From assembly GCA_029861825.1 (NCBI GenBank), contig JAOTYN010000007.1, positions 1 to 23,225 of the forward strand: a DNA stretch of 23,225 nt, in the 5' to 3' direction. The notes beneath the pieces are model-generated. The model saw nothing but the letters and a program-made list of their open reading frames with translations. It was not told where the DNA came from and did not search any database. Position numbers and translations under genes: made by a program. The first letter of the stretch is position 1; each line of letters opens with the position of its first letter. Source of the DNA: Cyclobacteriaceae bacterium (GTDB lineage Bacteria > Bacteroidota > Bacteroidia > Cytophagales > Cyclobacteriaceae). Positions 15,345 through 21,432 of the stretch are shown here, one piece after another.

Positions 15345-16200
15345 TATCTATTTTAAGCTTTTTGGTTTTTTCTGTCAGCTCCGGGTCGTCCTGTACCATG
15401 GCCTCAAGGGTCGACCACAAATAATTGGGAATATCACTATTCTGATGGACCCTGTTTTCCAGATCATTCACCAATTCCAGTACATCGCTGCGGAATTGGA
15501 AATTTTGCAGTCCCGTTACATATTGTTCAAACTCCTCCAACTTATTCAATCGCAGCAGTTGAATGTCGGACTTTTGCGGATCGATCACTACTGGGGGTAC
15601 GGGCTGAGAAGTTTCGCTGGTAACTGCGGGTGGGGGAGTAGCGGCCTGGCTGGTTGCCGTAGGGTTGGAAGGATATTGCAGCAGTTCACATTGATTGTAT
15701 TCGGCCAGCATTGTTTGATAATGTTTGAATTTATACGCTCTTGATTCCAGTTTGGCAACTACCGGAGGACAATCCTCCAGGAATTCTATCATTTGGTTTT
15801 TGAAGTTTAATATGCTGATTTCCACAGCCTCGCCATCTTGTCTTATCACCACTCTGGAAGTGACCAGGCTGTTATCCCTTTTGTGTATGTAGTTATACAG
15901 GCTGACCCTCTCATCTTCTCTTACTATCTGCATAAAAAGACGGCGATTGGCAAAGATTACCGATCGGAATTGGTACTTCTGATTGTAGTAGACATAAGCA
16001 GCTCTCAATGGACGCAAGTTCATTTTTTCACCATCATCGGCCTTAAAGTAGATCAATTGGCTATTGTCCCGCAGTGGGTTCATCTGCAACTTACCATAAA
16101 TGGTGTCGCGGTTCAATTTTACAATGTACTGGCGGTCTTGAGCTTGTAAGGCTAATGTTGAAAGGAATATAAGGAAGGTGAAACCGAGAAGTCTAGACAT
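15337..16200 (-). CDS. Secreted protein of unknown function
   Basis: I start this at ATG 16200, which gives a standard signal peptide (MSRLLGFTFLIFLSTLALQA, cleaved before QD). The open frame continues upstream to 16272, but those 24 residues would put an unlikely sequence before the signal. The 287-residue product has an N-terminal beta-rich part (about 20-150) beginning with YIVKLNRDTIYGKLQ and including ADDGEKMNLRPLRAAYVYY. This strand pattern recurs in Bacteroidota exported proteins of unknown function. A Pro/Ala/Thr/Ser-rich linker (about 175-205) and a helical charged C-terminus follow. No enzyme motif was recognised. It is divergent from the PPGK-like gene across a 124-bp gap containing a near-perfect inverted repeat. 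Confidence 0.8.
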   Translation of the reverse strand: MSRLLGFTFLIFLSTLALQAQDRQYIVKLNRDTIYGKLQMNPLRDNSQLIYFKADDGEKMNLRPLRAAYVYYNQKYQFRSVIFANRRLFMQIVREDERVSLYNYIHKRDNSLVTSRVVIRQDGEAVEISILNFKNQMIEFLEDCPPVVAKLESRAYKFKHYQTMLAEYNQCELLQYPSNPTATSQAATPPPAVTSETSQPVPPVVIDPQKSDIQLLRLNKLEEFEQYVTGLQNFQFRSDVLELVNDLENRVHQNSDIPNYLWSTLEAMVQDDPELTEKTKKLKIDIK

Positions 16201-16273
16201 AATTGTGTTTGCTATAGTTTTAAAACTAAAAAAAATAAGTAGAAAACGAGAGCTTAGTGCTCCAAAGTTCAAT

Positions 16274-16301
16274 GTTTAAGTATATTTTCATACTTTTAAA
16301 C
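16274..16301. promoter_or_regulatory. Inverted repeat in the divergent promoter region
   Basis: GTTTAAGTAT (16274-16283) and ATACTTTTAAAC (16290-16301) pair over ten positions with a two-base bulge in the right arm and a 6-base AT-rich loop. The element sits midway in the 124-bp gap between the minus-strand secreted-protein gene and the plus-strand ROK kinase gene. It could be an operator for one or both. The pairing is seen; function is inferred, and the AT-rich sequence makes chance pairing possible. Confidence 0.3.
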
Positions 16302-16324
16302 GTTCCAATTAAATACCTGATTAT

Positions 16325-17062
16325 ATGGAAATTCTAGGTGTTGATATCGGAGGTTCGGGAATCAAAGGCGCCCCGGTAAACATCGAATCCGGGCTCATGC
16401 TTACCGATAGATATCGCATTAAGACCCCCCAACCCGCAACCCCTGAAGCCATGACGGATGTGGTAGCAGAAATCGTTGATCATTTTTCATGGAAGGGACC
16501 AGTAGGTTGCGGATTCCCATCGGTGGTAAAGCAAGAAGTGGCTTTAACCGCTGCTAATATCCATAAATCTTGGATTGGGGTCAATGTAGCGGAGCTGATA
16601 GGAAGTAAAACAGGAACTGCCGTTCATGTTTCCAATGATGTAGACGCCGCCGGTTGGGCCGAGGTCGTATTCGGGGCCGGTAAGGAAAAATCAGGATTGG
16701 TGTTGATCTTGGCACTAGGGACCGGGATAGGTTCATGTATGTTTATTGATGGGTGTCAAGTGCCAAATACTGAGCTGGGGCACTTGATTATACATGGTGA
16801 CATTGCAGAAAAGTATGCTGCGAATTCTGCCCGTAAAAGGGAAGACCTTGACTGGGAAACCTGGGGAGGCCGGTTAAATGAATACCTTAACTATGTAGAG
16901 AGCTTGTGTTATCCGGATCTTATTATTCTGGGAGGGGGTGTTAGTAAATATTATCAAGAATTTTTTCCTTATCTGCACTGCAGGGCGGAATTGGTGCCGG
17001 CTTCATTACGCAATGAAGCTGGAATCGTGGGAGCGGCATATTCAGCTAAGTATCTTTTATAG
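16325..17062 (+). CDS. ppgK: ROK-family kinase, polyphosphate glucokinase (PPGK)-like
   Basis: The 245-residue cytoplasmic protein has the ROK phosphate loop GVDIGGSGIKG (5-15). The catalytic aspartate is in HVSNDVDAAGWAEVVFGAG (D105), the adenosine-side motif is LALGTGIGSCMF, and ELGHLIIHG provides E150/H153. The stretch AEKYAANSARKREDLDWETW and the following LNEYL are characteristic of PPGK (EC 2.7.1.63), which phosphorylates glucose with polyphosphate and often also ATP. The ROK zinc-binding cysteine cluster is absent, also as in PPGK. It lies 23 bp before the PNPOx-like gene and may share a transcript with it. PPGK is best known from Actinobacteria. The family call is good; whether polyphosphate or ATP is the donor is not visible. 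Confidence 0.85.
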   Translation: MEILGVDIGGSGIKGAPVNIESGLMLTDRYRIKTPQPATPEAMTDVVAEIVDHFSWKGPVGCGFPSVVKQEVALTAANIHKSWIGVNVAELIGSKTGTAVHVSNDVDAAGWAEVVFGAGKEKSGLVLILALGTGIGSCMFIDGCQVPNTELGHLIIHGDIAEKYAANSARKREDLDWETWGGRLNEYLNYVESLCYPDLIILGGGVSKYYQEFFPYLHCRAELVPASLRNEAGIVGAAYSAKYLL

Positions 17063-17085
17063 TAATATCCCGTTAGATCACATTA

Positions 17086-17727
17086 ATGGAATCCCCTAGT
17101 AAAAGAAATAAAGTAAAACGCGTTCCGCAACGAGGACACTACGACCGGGAAACCATTTACCAGGTCCTGGATGCCGGTTTTGTAGGCCATGTTGGCTTTA
17201 CCATTGATCAGCAGCCCTTCGTTATTCCCATGGCCTATGGTCGCGAACAGGACCGGATATTCCTACATGGCGCCACCAGCAGCCGTTTGATAACCTCATT
17301 AAAAACAGGAATCCCGGTGTGTATGACGGTGACCCACCTGGACGGAATCGTGCTGTCACGATCGGCTTTTCATCATTCCATGAATTATCGATCGGCAGTG
17401 GTATTCGGCCAGGCCAGGGAAGTGCCTCCCGAAGAAAAAGAGGAAGCCCTTTTTATCATTTCAGAACAGATTTTAAAGGGGCGCTGGGAGGCAAGTAGAA
17501 AACCGAATCCCAAAGAGCTTAAGGCCACCAGTGTCTTACAGTTTTCCGTTGAAGAAGCATCCGCCAAAATACGCTCTGGCCCCCCCAAAGACGACAAGGA
17601 AGACTATGAATTGCCCATTTGGGCAGGAGTACTTCCTATTCACCGACAAATGCTGCCTCCATTACCAGATCCCGACCTTATGCCAGGTCTAACACCGGGA
17701 CCAGAGATCAAGGCCCTTTTCGAGTAA
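17086..17727 (+). CDS. FMN-binding pyridoxamine 5'-phosphate oxidase-related protein
   Basis: The 213-residue protein fits the PNPOx-like split-barrel family (Pyridox_ox_2, PF12900). N-terminal RGHYDRETIYQVLDAGFVGH leads into the first barrel strands HVGFTIDQQPFVIPMAYGRE. It continues with IFLHGATSSRLITSL, a typical FMN-contacting segment, then VCMTVTHLDGIVLSRSAFHH and MNYRSAVVFGQAREV. The C-terminus has the family's IWAGVLPIHRQM-x-P-x-P-D segment. Members bind FMN or F420-like cofactors or haem and are annotated as oxidoreductases of unknown substrate. True PNPO activity in vitamin B6 synthesis is unlikely for this subgroup. The 23-bp spacing from the PPGK-like gene suggests co-transcription, with no obvious metabolic link. 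Confidence 0.88.
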   Translation: MESPSKRNKVKRVPQRGHYDRETIYQVLDAGFVGHVGFTIDQQPFVIPMAYGREQDRIFLHGATSSRLITSLKTGIPVCMTVTHLDGIVLSRSAFHHSMNYRSAVVFGQAREVPPEEKEEALFIISEQILKGRWEASRKPNPKELKATSVLQFSVEEASAKIRSGPPKDDKEDYELPIWAGVLPIHRQMLPPLPDPDLMPGLTPGPEIKALFE

Positions 17728-17758
17728 ATTTTTAACGTTTTTGGCACCTTGCCTGAAG

Positions 17759-17786
17759 TTGAAATCCAGGTATTATGCTATGTTTG
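17759..17786 (+). promoter_or_regulatory. Candidate promoter upstream of the carboxypeptidase-regulatory-domain gene
   Basis: TATGTTTG (17779-17786) matches the TAnnTTTG -7 consensus exactly. TTG at 17759-17761 lies 17 bp upstream, within the range reported for flavobacterial promoters. The start site would be near 17793, about 70 bases before the TTG start codon at 17863. No other feature is seen in the 135-bp gap. Confidence 0.4.
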
Positions 17787-17862
17787 TGCTGGAGGGAACT
17801 ATTTTCCGCTGATATCAGTAGATGAGATACCCTCTCTGATCGTTTGATATTACCTGATACCG

Positions 17863-18696
17863 TTGACTTTAACACAGAAAGCTGTTGCCCTGGGATTATG
17901 GTGTTTCCTATGGTCACTATCGCTAAATGCCCAGGATCAACCCCTGCTATTAGCTGGTAAGGTCATTGATTCCGATAGCTTAATGCCTCTATCTTCGGTG
18001 CATGTTTATATCCTCAATGGGGAGGATGGAACCATAACCAATAAAAACGGATTTTTTTCAATCCGCATGAACCCCAGTGATACCCTGATTTTTTCAGCAG
18101 TAAGCTACCAAACCAGTCAATATGTATTGCCCGACTCTTTAAAAAAAGGAAACCCCTTCATCGAGATAGCCTTGACATTGCGCACCGTTCAATTGAAAGA
18201 AGTTGTGGTTTACGGCCAGTTAAATCCCGCCGCAGTACGCCGGTATTTGGATAACATCAAAAACAAAAAGCGCGAGGATAATCCTCCCGATATCCAAAGA
18301 AAAGTTCCTAGTGCCGAACCCAAAACGGTCCCCAAGGGTCGTAAACACACCGTAGGGCTGGGCAGCTCTTTAGAAGGTGGGGCAGCATTGGAAGGAGTGT
18401 TGACGGGGCTGGCAAATCTATTCAACAAACGAGCTCAACAGCAGAAAAGGATTAATAAATTACTGGAAGCCAGAAAGAATCAAGAGGCTCAAATCGCTTA
18501 TCAAGAATTTATAAAATCAAAGTTCAACGAAAAGGTGGTGGCAGAAGCCACTGGGCTGGAAGGGAAAAGACTTTTACTATTTTTGGAGTATTGTAATTTC
18601 AACAGTGAGTTTATTTATTCGGCAACGGAGTATGAACTATTAGAGGCGATTTTCGCCAAACTGGAAAGGTTCAACCAATATTACCAGGGCCGCTAG
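17863..18696 (+). CDS. Secreted protein with a carboxypeptidase-regulatory-like domain
   Basis: The 277-residue protein starts at TTG 17863. An in-frame TGA lies shortly upstream, and no ATG would keep the signal peptide (WCFLWSLSLNAQ). Mature residues about 28-115 form a CarboxypepD_reg-like beta-sandwich (PF13715): LLLAGKVIDSDSLMPLSSVH, then GTITNKNGFFSIRM, SDTLIFSAVSYQT, and the closing LKEVVVYG. This domain usually sits at the N-terminus of SusC/TonB receptors. Here no plug or barrel follows. Instead there is a basic helical region (residues 125-200) and a C-terminal helical part. It is therefore a stand-alone family member, probably in the periplasm or on the outer membrane. A 13-bp tandem duplication covers its stop codon. 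Function unknown. Confidence 0.82.
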   Translation: MTLTQKAVALGLWCFLWSLSLNAQDQPLLLAGKVIDSDSLMPLSSVHVYILNGEDGTITNKNGFFSIRMNPSDTLIFSAVSYQTSQYVLPDSLKKGNPFIEIALTLRTVQLKEVVVYGQLNPAAVRRYLDNIKNKKREDNPPDIQRKVPSAEPKTVPKGRKHTVGLGSSLEGGAALEGVLTGLANLFNKRAQQQKRINKLLEARKNQEAQIAYQEFIKSKFNEKVVAEATGLEGKRLLLFLEYCNFNSEFIYSATEYELLEAIFAKLERFNQYYQGR

Positions 18697-18714
18697 TATA
18701 CGCCGCTAGTATAC
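18689..18714. repeat. 13-bp exact tandem duplication across a stop codon
   Basis: GCCGCTAGTATAC occurs twice in direct contact (18689-18701 and 18702-18714). The first copy contains the TAG stop (18694-18696) of the upstream gene. The unit contains the palindromes CTAG and GTATAC. A duplication of this size is typical of replication slippage or a filled-in staggered break, such as a scar of mobile-element excision; no element is present. Confidence 0.85.
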
Positions 18715-18723
18715 ATTAAATGT

Positions 18724-18752
18724 CCAATTCAGGCCAATTCGGCATAATTTTG
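18724..18752 (+). promoter_or_regulatory. Candidate promoter region of the DUF4251 gene with a direct repeat
   Basis: CCAATTC is repeated at 18724-18730 and 18734-18740, one helical turn apart. It lies just before TAATTTTG (18745-18752), an exact TAnnTTTG -7 box. No TTG-type -33 element is found at the usual distance, so an activator binding the repeat could replace it. The start site would be about 25 bases before ATG 18781. The sequence match is clear but short. Confidence 0.3.
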
Positions 18753-18780
18753 GCTTGGAATTTAACAAATACTAAACCAA

Positions 18781-19368
18781 ATGGAAACCATGAATTACAT
18801 AAAGCATATATTCGCCGGCCTGCTGATGGTGTTGTTCACTGCAGGGTTACAGGCCCAATCGAAGGCGGAGCGTAAAACGCAGCGCAAAATTGAAAGAGAG
18901 CTTAAGAAAGAAGCCAGAATCCAGGCTCTGGAAGATAACCATGAAAGAATAGTAGCTTTAGTAGAGAACCGTACTTTTGTGATCGAAGCCAATACCCTTT
19001 ACGATCGATATCAAAACCGCTATGAGGTCTCGCCAACCATTAACTTTGTTAAGATCGACGGAGATGAGGGGGTGGTTCAATTTGGATTCAATCACCTGGT
19101 CGGTTACAATGGAGTGGGGGGCTTGACTTTTGAAGGCAGGATTTCGGGTTACAAAATTACCCGTAAGAAGTCTCGAGGACCTATTACCATTACCACCAAC
19201 ATAAGTTCTCCCGGGTTGAGTGGTCCGGCTACCTTAAATGTTACCATATCCGACAACGGACTGGCAAGAGCAACAATTATCGGAGCATTTGGGTCACGAA
19301 TCACTTTCGCAGGTACCGTGTACGACCTGGAAGAGACCAGGGTTTATCAGGGTAATACCGTACTGTAA
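18781..19368 (+). CDS. Exported DUF4251-family protein
   Basis: The 195-residue protein has a signal peptide (LLMVLFTAGLQAQ) followed by a strongly basic/acidic helix (KAERKTQRKIERELKKEAR). A beta-rich domain then matches DUF4251 (PF14059): VENRTFVIEANTLYDRY, SPTINFVKIDGDEGVVQFG, GVGGLTFEGRISGY, the LNVTISDNGLARATII strand, and the final GSRITFAGTVYDL. The family is common and Bacteroidota-specific, with no assigned function; lipocalin-like barrels are a plausible fold. ATG 18781 (METMN) or ATG 18790 (MNYIK) could be the start. An intrinsic terminator follows directly, so the transcript ends here. Confidence 0.85.
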   Translation: METMNYIKHIFAGLLMVLFTAGLQAQSKAERKTQRKIERELKKEARIQALEDNHERIVALVENRTFVIEANTLYDRYQNRYEVSPTINFVKIDGDEGVVQFGFNHLVGYNGVGGLTFEGRISGYKITRKKSRGPITITTNISSPGLSGPATLNVTISDNGLARATIIGAFGSRITFAGTVYDLEETRVYQGNTVL

Positions 19369-19395
19369 GAATTGCAATATTAAATATGAAAGATC

Positions 19396-19420
19396 AAGCC
19401 GGCTGAAAGTCGGCTTTTTT
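19396..19420 (+). terminator. Intrinsic terminator after the DUF4251 gene
   Basis: AAGCCG (19396-19401) pairs with CGGCTT (19411-19416) around a 9-base loop and is followed by a run of six T (19415-19420). It lies 28 bp after the stop of the DUF4251 gene. The T-run overlaps the stop codon (complement of 19419-19421) of the opposing AI-2E gene. The opposite strand lacks a strong T-run, so it works mainly for the plus strand. Confidence 0.75.
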
Positions 19421-20453
19421 ATGGATTTAAGAGTATAGCCAGGGGATGCTCCTTGTCGATGCGATCTATTATTAATTTGAATATGGCCACAAAGGGAAGA
19501 AAGAGGATCATACCGGATGCTCCCCAAATTATTCCACCTATCACAATTACTACTATCGCCGCCAAGGCATTGATCTGGATCTGGCGACTTACCACGAGCG
19601 GAAATATCAGGTTAGCCTCCAATATCTGAACGAATACAAATACCCCTATCACACCCAAAGGGTAAAATATAGAATCAAATGTGATCCACGCAACGGTTAC
19701 CGGGAGCAGCGCGCCTGCCGTGATACCAATGTAGGGGATAAAAGTAAGTATAGAGGCCACAAACCCAAAAAGAAAAGCGTTGGGAACCCCCAGCAACAGG
19801 AGGCCGATGCTGTTGAGTAAACCCACGATAATATAGACCAAAGACACCCCTTTAATGAAATTAAAATAGGAGTGAATACTATCCGTGAGAATTTCCTGGA
19901 GTTCTGTTGCCGACCAGTTAGGGGTCCACTTATGCAGGAATTTCACCAAGTGACCCCGGTAATAAAGCATTAAGGCTACATAGAACGGGACTAATAAGAA
20001 TAGTACTAAATTAACCGTAGTGGAATAAATGCTGTTAGGTAGCCAGTTTAGCAAATTGTCTAAAGCCTTGTTAACCAGTGATTGTACCCACTCAGGTTCA
20101 CCTAATACTTTCAATCCGAACGATTCATTTACCTTATTAGTTAACTCAGTAAGTGCCTCGGTGAACTGATCTCGAATAACCGGCCATCTCTTTAGAAACT
20201 GTCCTATTTGGTGCACCAGTAGGGTGGCCACACTACCAATCGCTATTAATAACAGCGTCAAGCTGGTCAATATAGCCAACCAGCGGGGCCACTTGCGGCG
20301 TTCCAATCCTCTGGTAACCGGATAAAGGATCAGACTGATCAGGAATGCAAAGCACAAAGGAATGAGTAAGCTCTTGCCGAAATACAACAAAACCACCACA
20401 AAGAAGGATATTTGCAGGTATTCGACCAAACGAGGTGACTGGGAAGATGACAT
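19419..20453 (-). CDS. AI-2E family transporter (PerM/YdiK-like)
   Basis: The inner-membrane protein has about eight helices and the AI-2E/PF01594 layout. Two N-terminal helices (FFVVVLLYFGKSLLIPLCFA) come first, then a basic loop (RGLERRKWPRW) and a third helix. A long amphipathic periplasmic stretch rich in charged residues follows (about 75-150). The C-terminal helical bundle has FIKGVSLVYIIVGLLNSIGL, GFVASILTFIPYIGITAGAL and FPLVVSRQIQINALAAIVVI. The P-Y-I-G motif is typical. Family members export autoinducer-2 or act as Na+/H+ antiporters or unknown permeases. I prefer ATG 20453 (MSSSQSPRL, 344 residues). A start at ATG 20516 (365 residues) would begin only 8 bases after the upstream terminator's T-run. 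The substrate is unknown. Confidence 0.87.
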   Translation of the reverse strand: MSSSQSPRLVEYLQISFFVVVLLYFGKSLLIPLCFAFLISLILYPVTRGLERRKWPRWLAILTSLTLLLIAIGSVATLLVHQIGQFLKRWPVIRDQFTEALTELTNKVNESFGLKVLGEPEWVQSLVNKALDNLLNWLPNSIYSTTVNLVLFLLVPFYVALMLYYRGHLVKFLHKWTPNWSATELQEILTDSIHSYFNFIKGVSLVYIIVGLLNSIGLLLLGVPNAFLFGFVASILTFIPYIGITAGALLPVTVAWITFDSIFYPLGVIGVFVFVQILEANLIFPLVVSRQIQINALAAIVVIVIGGIIWGASGMILFLPFVAIFKLIIDRIDKEHPLAILLNP

Positions 20454-20522
20454 GAATGGTTTGGTAAGCACATTCCGGAAATAGAATGCATGACTGATCA
20501 ACAGTTCCGTCAACATGGAACC

Positions 20523-20572
20523 TCACAAAAACAAAAAGCGGGAATTCTCTTCTTTCGAATCGATTTCCCGCT
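20523..20572 (-). terminator. Intrinsic terminator upstream of the AI-2E transporter gene
   Basis: On the minus strand, AGCGGGAA (complement of 20565-20572) and TTCCCGCT (complement of 20537-20544) form a perfect 8-bp stem. A T-rich tail with two runs of five T (complement of 20525-20537) follows. It ends 8 bases before the longer AI-2E start at 20516. It is 315 bp beyond the stop of the eRF1-like gene, too far to be its ordinary terminator, so it implies a separate transcript or a leader. Confidence 0.7.
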
Positions 20573-20812
20573 CCGTCATATAAATTCCGTAGACTCTATA
20601 CAACGCCAAGTTACCGTTATTCGACTTCCACTTCCAGTAAGCTTTACAGAGAACTCTTACCTTCCGTATCTGACTTCTCTCTTCCCGACCTTTTCCCCTT
20701 TCAACTCCCGTGAGAGTCTCAAATTTCCAAGGTTTTTCCGAGAGCAGTCTGGCTAATTAAAGCCTGTCTTTTATCTCTCACTTGATGAATCTAAGGTATT
20801 AGAACCTTTGAT
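20525..20812 (-). ncRNA. Candidate non-coding RNA or regulatory leader upstream of the AI-2E gene
   Basis: No credible gene lies between 20454 and 20887. On the minus strand this stretch has a possible promoter near 20818-20847, an intrinsic terminator at 20523-20572, and no convincing protein-coding frame in between. A transcript would be about 285 nt. It is purine-rich, with nine GGAA tetranucleotides between 20739 and 20565. Short hairpins are present: GGCT/AGCC near 20751-20764, ACTC/GAGT near 20704-20717, and the palindrome AGAGTTCTCT near 20648-20657. It does not show the conserved cores of RNase P RNA, tmRNA or SRP RNA. It could be a trans-acting small RNA or an attenuating leader of the AI-2E gene. 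No sequence complementary to the terminator stem that could act as an antiterminator was found, which favours the separate RNA. Confidence 0.4.
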
Positions 20813-20817
20813 TAATA

Positions 20818-20847
20818 CAAAATTTAAATTCTTAAACTTTTGCACAA
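20818..20847 (-). promoter_or_regulatory. Candidate minus-strand promoter for the non-coding transcript
   Basis: On the minus strand, TTG (complement of 20845-20847) and TAAATTTTG (complement of 20818-20826) are separated by 18 bp. The second box is TAnnTTTG with one extra T, so the match is imperfect. The start site would fall near 20811. The -33 part overlaps the 9-bp inverted repeat at 20841-20867, as expected for a repressor operator. Confidence 0.28.
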
Positions 20848-20869
20848 CTTATACACATAGTTGTGCACA
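20841..20869. promoter_or_regulatory. Perfect 9-bp inverted repeat enclosing DnaA-box-like 9-mers
   Basis: TGCACAACT (20841-20849) and AGTTGTGCA (20859-20867) are perfect inverted copies, with centres 18 bp apart, as for a dimeric regulator's operator. TTATACACA (20849-20857) fits the DnaA-box consensus TTATnCACA, and TTGTGCACA (20861-20869) is a near relative. An AT-rich block lies next to it at 20810-20840. The pattern is seen directly; whether it binds a transcription regulator or DnaA is open. Confidence 0.45.
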
Positions 20870-20887
20870 TCTCCCACAGGTAGAAAT

Positions 20888-21331
20888 TTAATATCGACGC
20901 GCGGGGTCGGAGGCACCTAGTAAATGGAAGTAGTCTTTGACTTTTGCTTTGACTTGGTTATGGGTAAGCCGGCCACAGGTTTCAACATCCAGCAGATAGT
21001 CTATCTTCTCATGGTTTTCTCTGATCTCCGACTCAAGGCCCAGTTTGGCCTGTCCAGGCCCCATTATATAAATGCCATCTCGGTCATGGATGTGTTCAAG
21101 AATGGATTGGTAGTATCGTTTTTCTTGCTGTAGTCTGCGTTTTAGGTGCCGGGGCTCTGAAACAGCATCCTGCGGGCCGTAAGGAGTAGCGGAGCCACTT
21201 CCTCCTACAGCATGTCCTTCATCAATGAATGAAGACACTTCGGTAGTCACCGTGTTGTTATCATTAATCATGACAATGTAAGCGTGGCGAAAATCCATCC
21301 ACAGTCCTACAGGTTTTGTTATTCGCTTCAT
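20888..21331 (-). CDS. Small eRF1-like (baeRF-type) protein of unknown function
   Basis: The 147-residue protein resembles a widespread bacterial family related to the middle domain of eRF1/pelota-type factors. The N-terminal strand VGLWMDFRHAYIVMI is the recurring GLW-I/M-D-x-x-x-A-x-I-V motif. A Gly/Ser-rich variable loop (about 38-55) and a long charged helix (HLKRRLQQEKRYYQSILEHI) come next. GIYIMGPGQAK (87-96) is then followed by another helix. The G-P-G-x-A-K turn is the family's most conserved feature. A role in translation or ribosome-associated stress is inferred from fold relationship only. It is divergent from the VIT1-like transporter and close to universal stress proteins, a stress-type setting. 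The stop is TAA (complement of 20888-20890). Confidence 0.7.
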   Translation of the reverse strand: MKRITKPVGLWMDFRHAYIVMINDNNTVTTEVSSFIDEGHAVGGSGSATPYGPQDAVSEPRHLKRRLQQEKRYYQSILEHIHDRDGIYIMGPGQAKLGLESEIRENHEKIDYLLDVETCGRLTHNQVKAKVKDYFHLLGASDPARRY

Positions 21332-21432
21332 AATGTACCTAGTTACTCAGTAAATCTGCTTACATGGGGCCGGTAGTTCAATGCAGATTATCAGGGGGGG
21401 TAATGAGAAATATCATGGTGAGGGCTTAGTGA

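Noticed and set aside
16201..16272. 24-codon upstream extension of the secreted protein gene
   Set aside because: The ATG at 16200 gives a complete signal peptide; the extension would bury it and runs into the inverted repeat region.
20490..20756. Open frame of 88 codons on the plus strand in the gene-free region
   Set aside because: Composition is pyrimidine-driven (S, F, P, R rich), no family is recognisable, it overlaps the AI-2E gene's 5' end, and the terminator on the other strand lies inside it.
20810..20887. Chromosomal replication origin
   Set aside because: Only one exact and two near DnaA-box 9-mers are visible, and no dnaA or other replication gene is nearby; reported only as a finding to check.
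21353..21389. AATCTGC / GCAGATT inverted repeat before the VIT1-like gene
   Set aside because: Only 7 bp with a 23-base loop and no T-run; too weak to call an operator or terminator.
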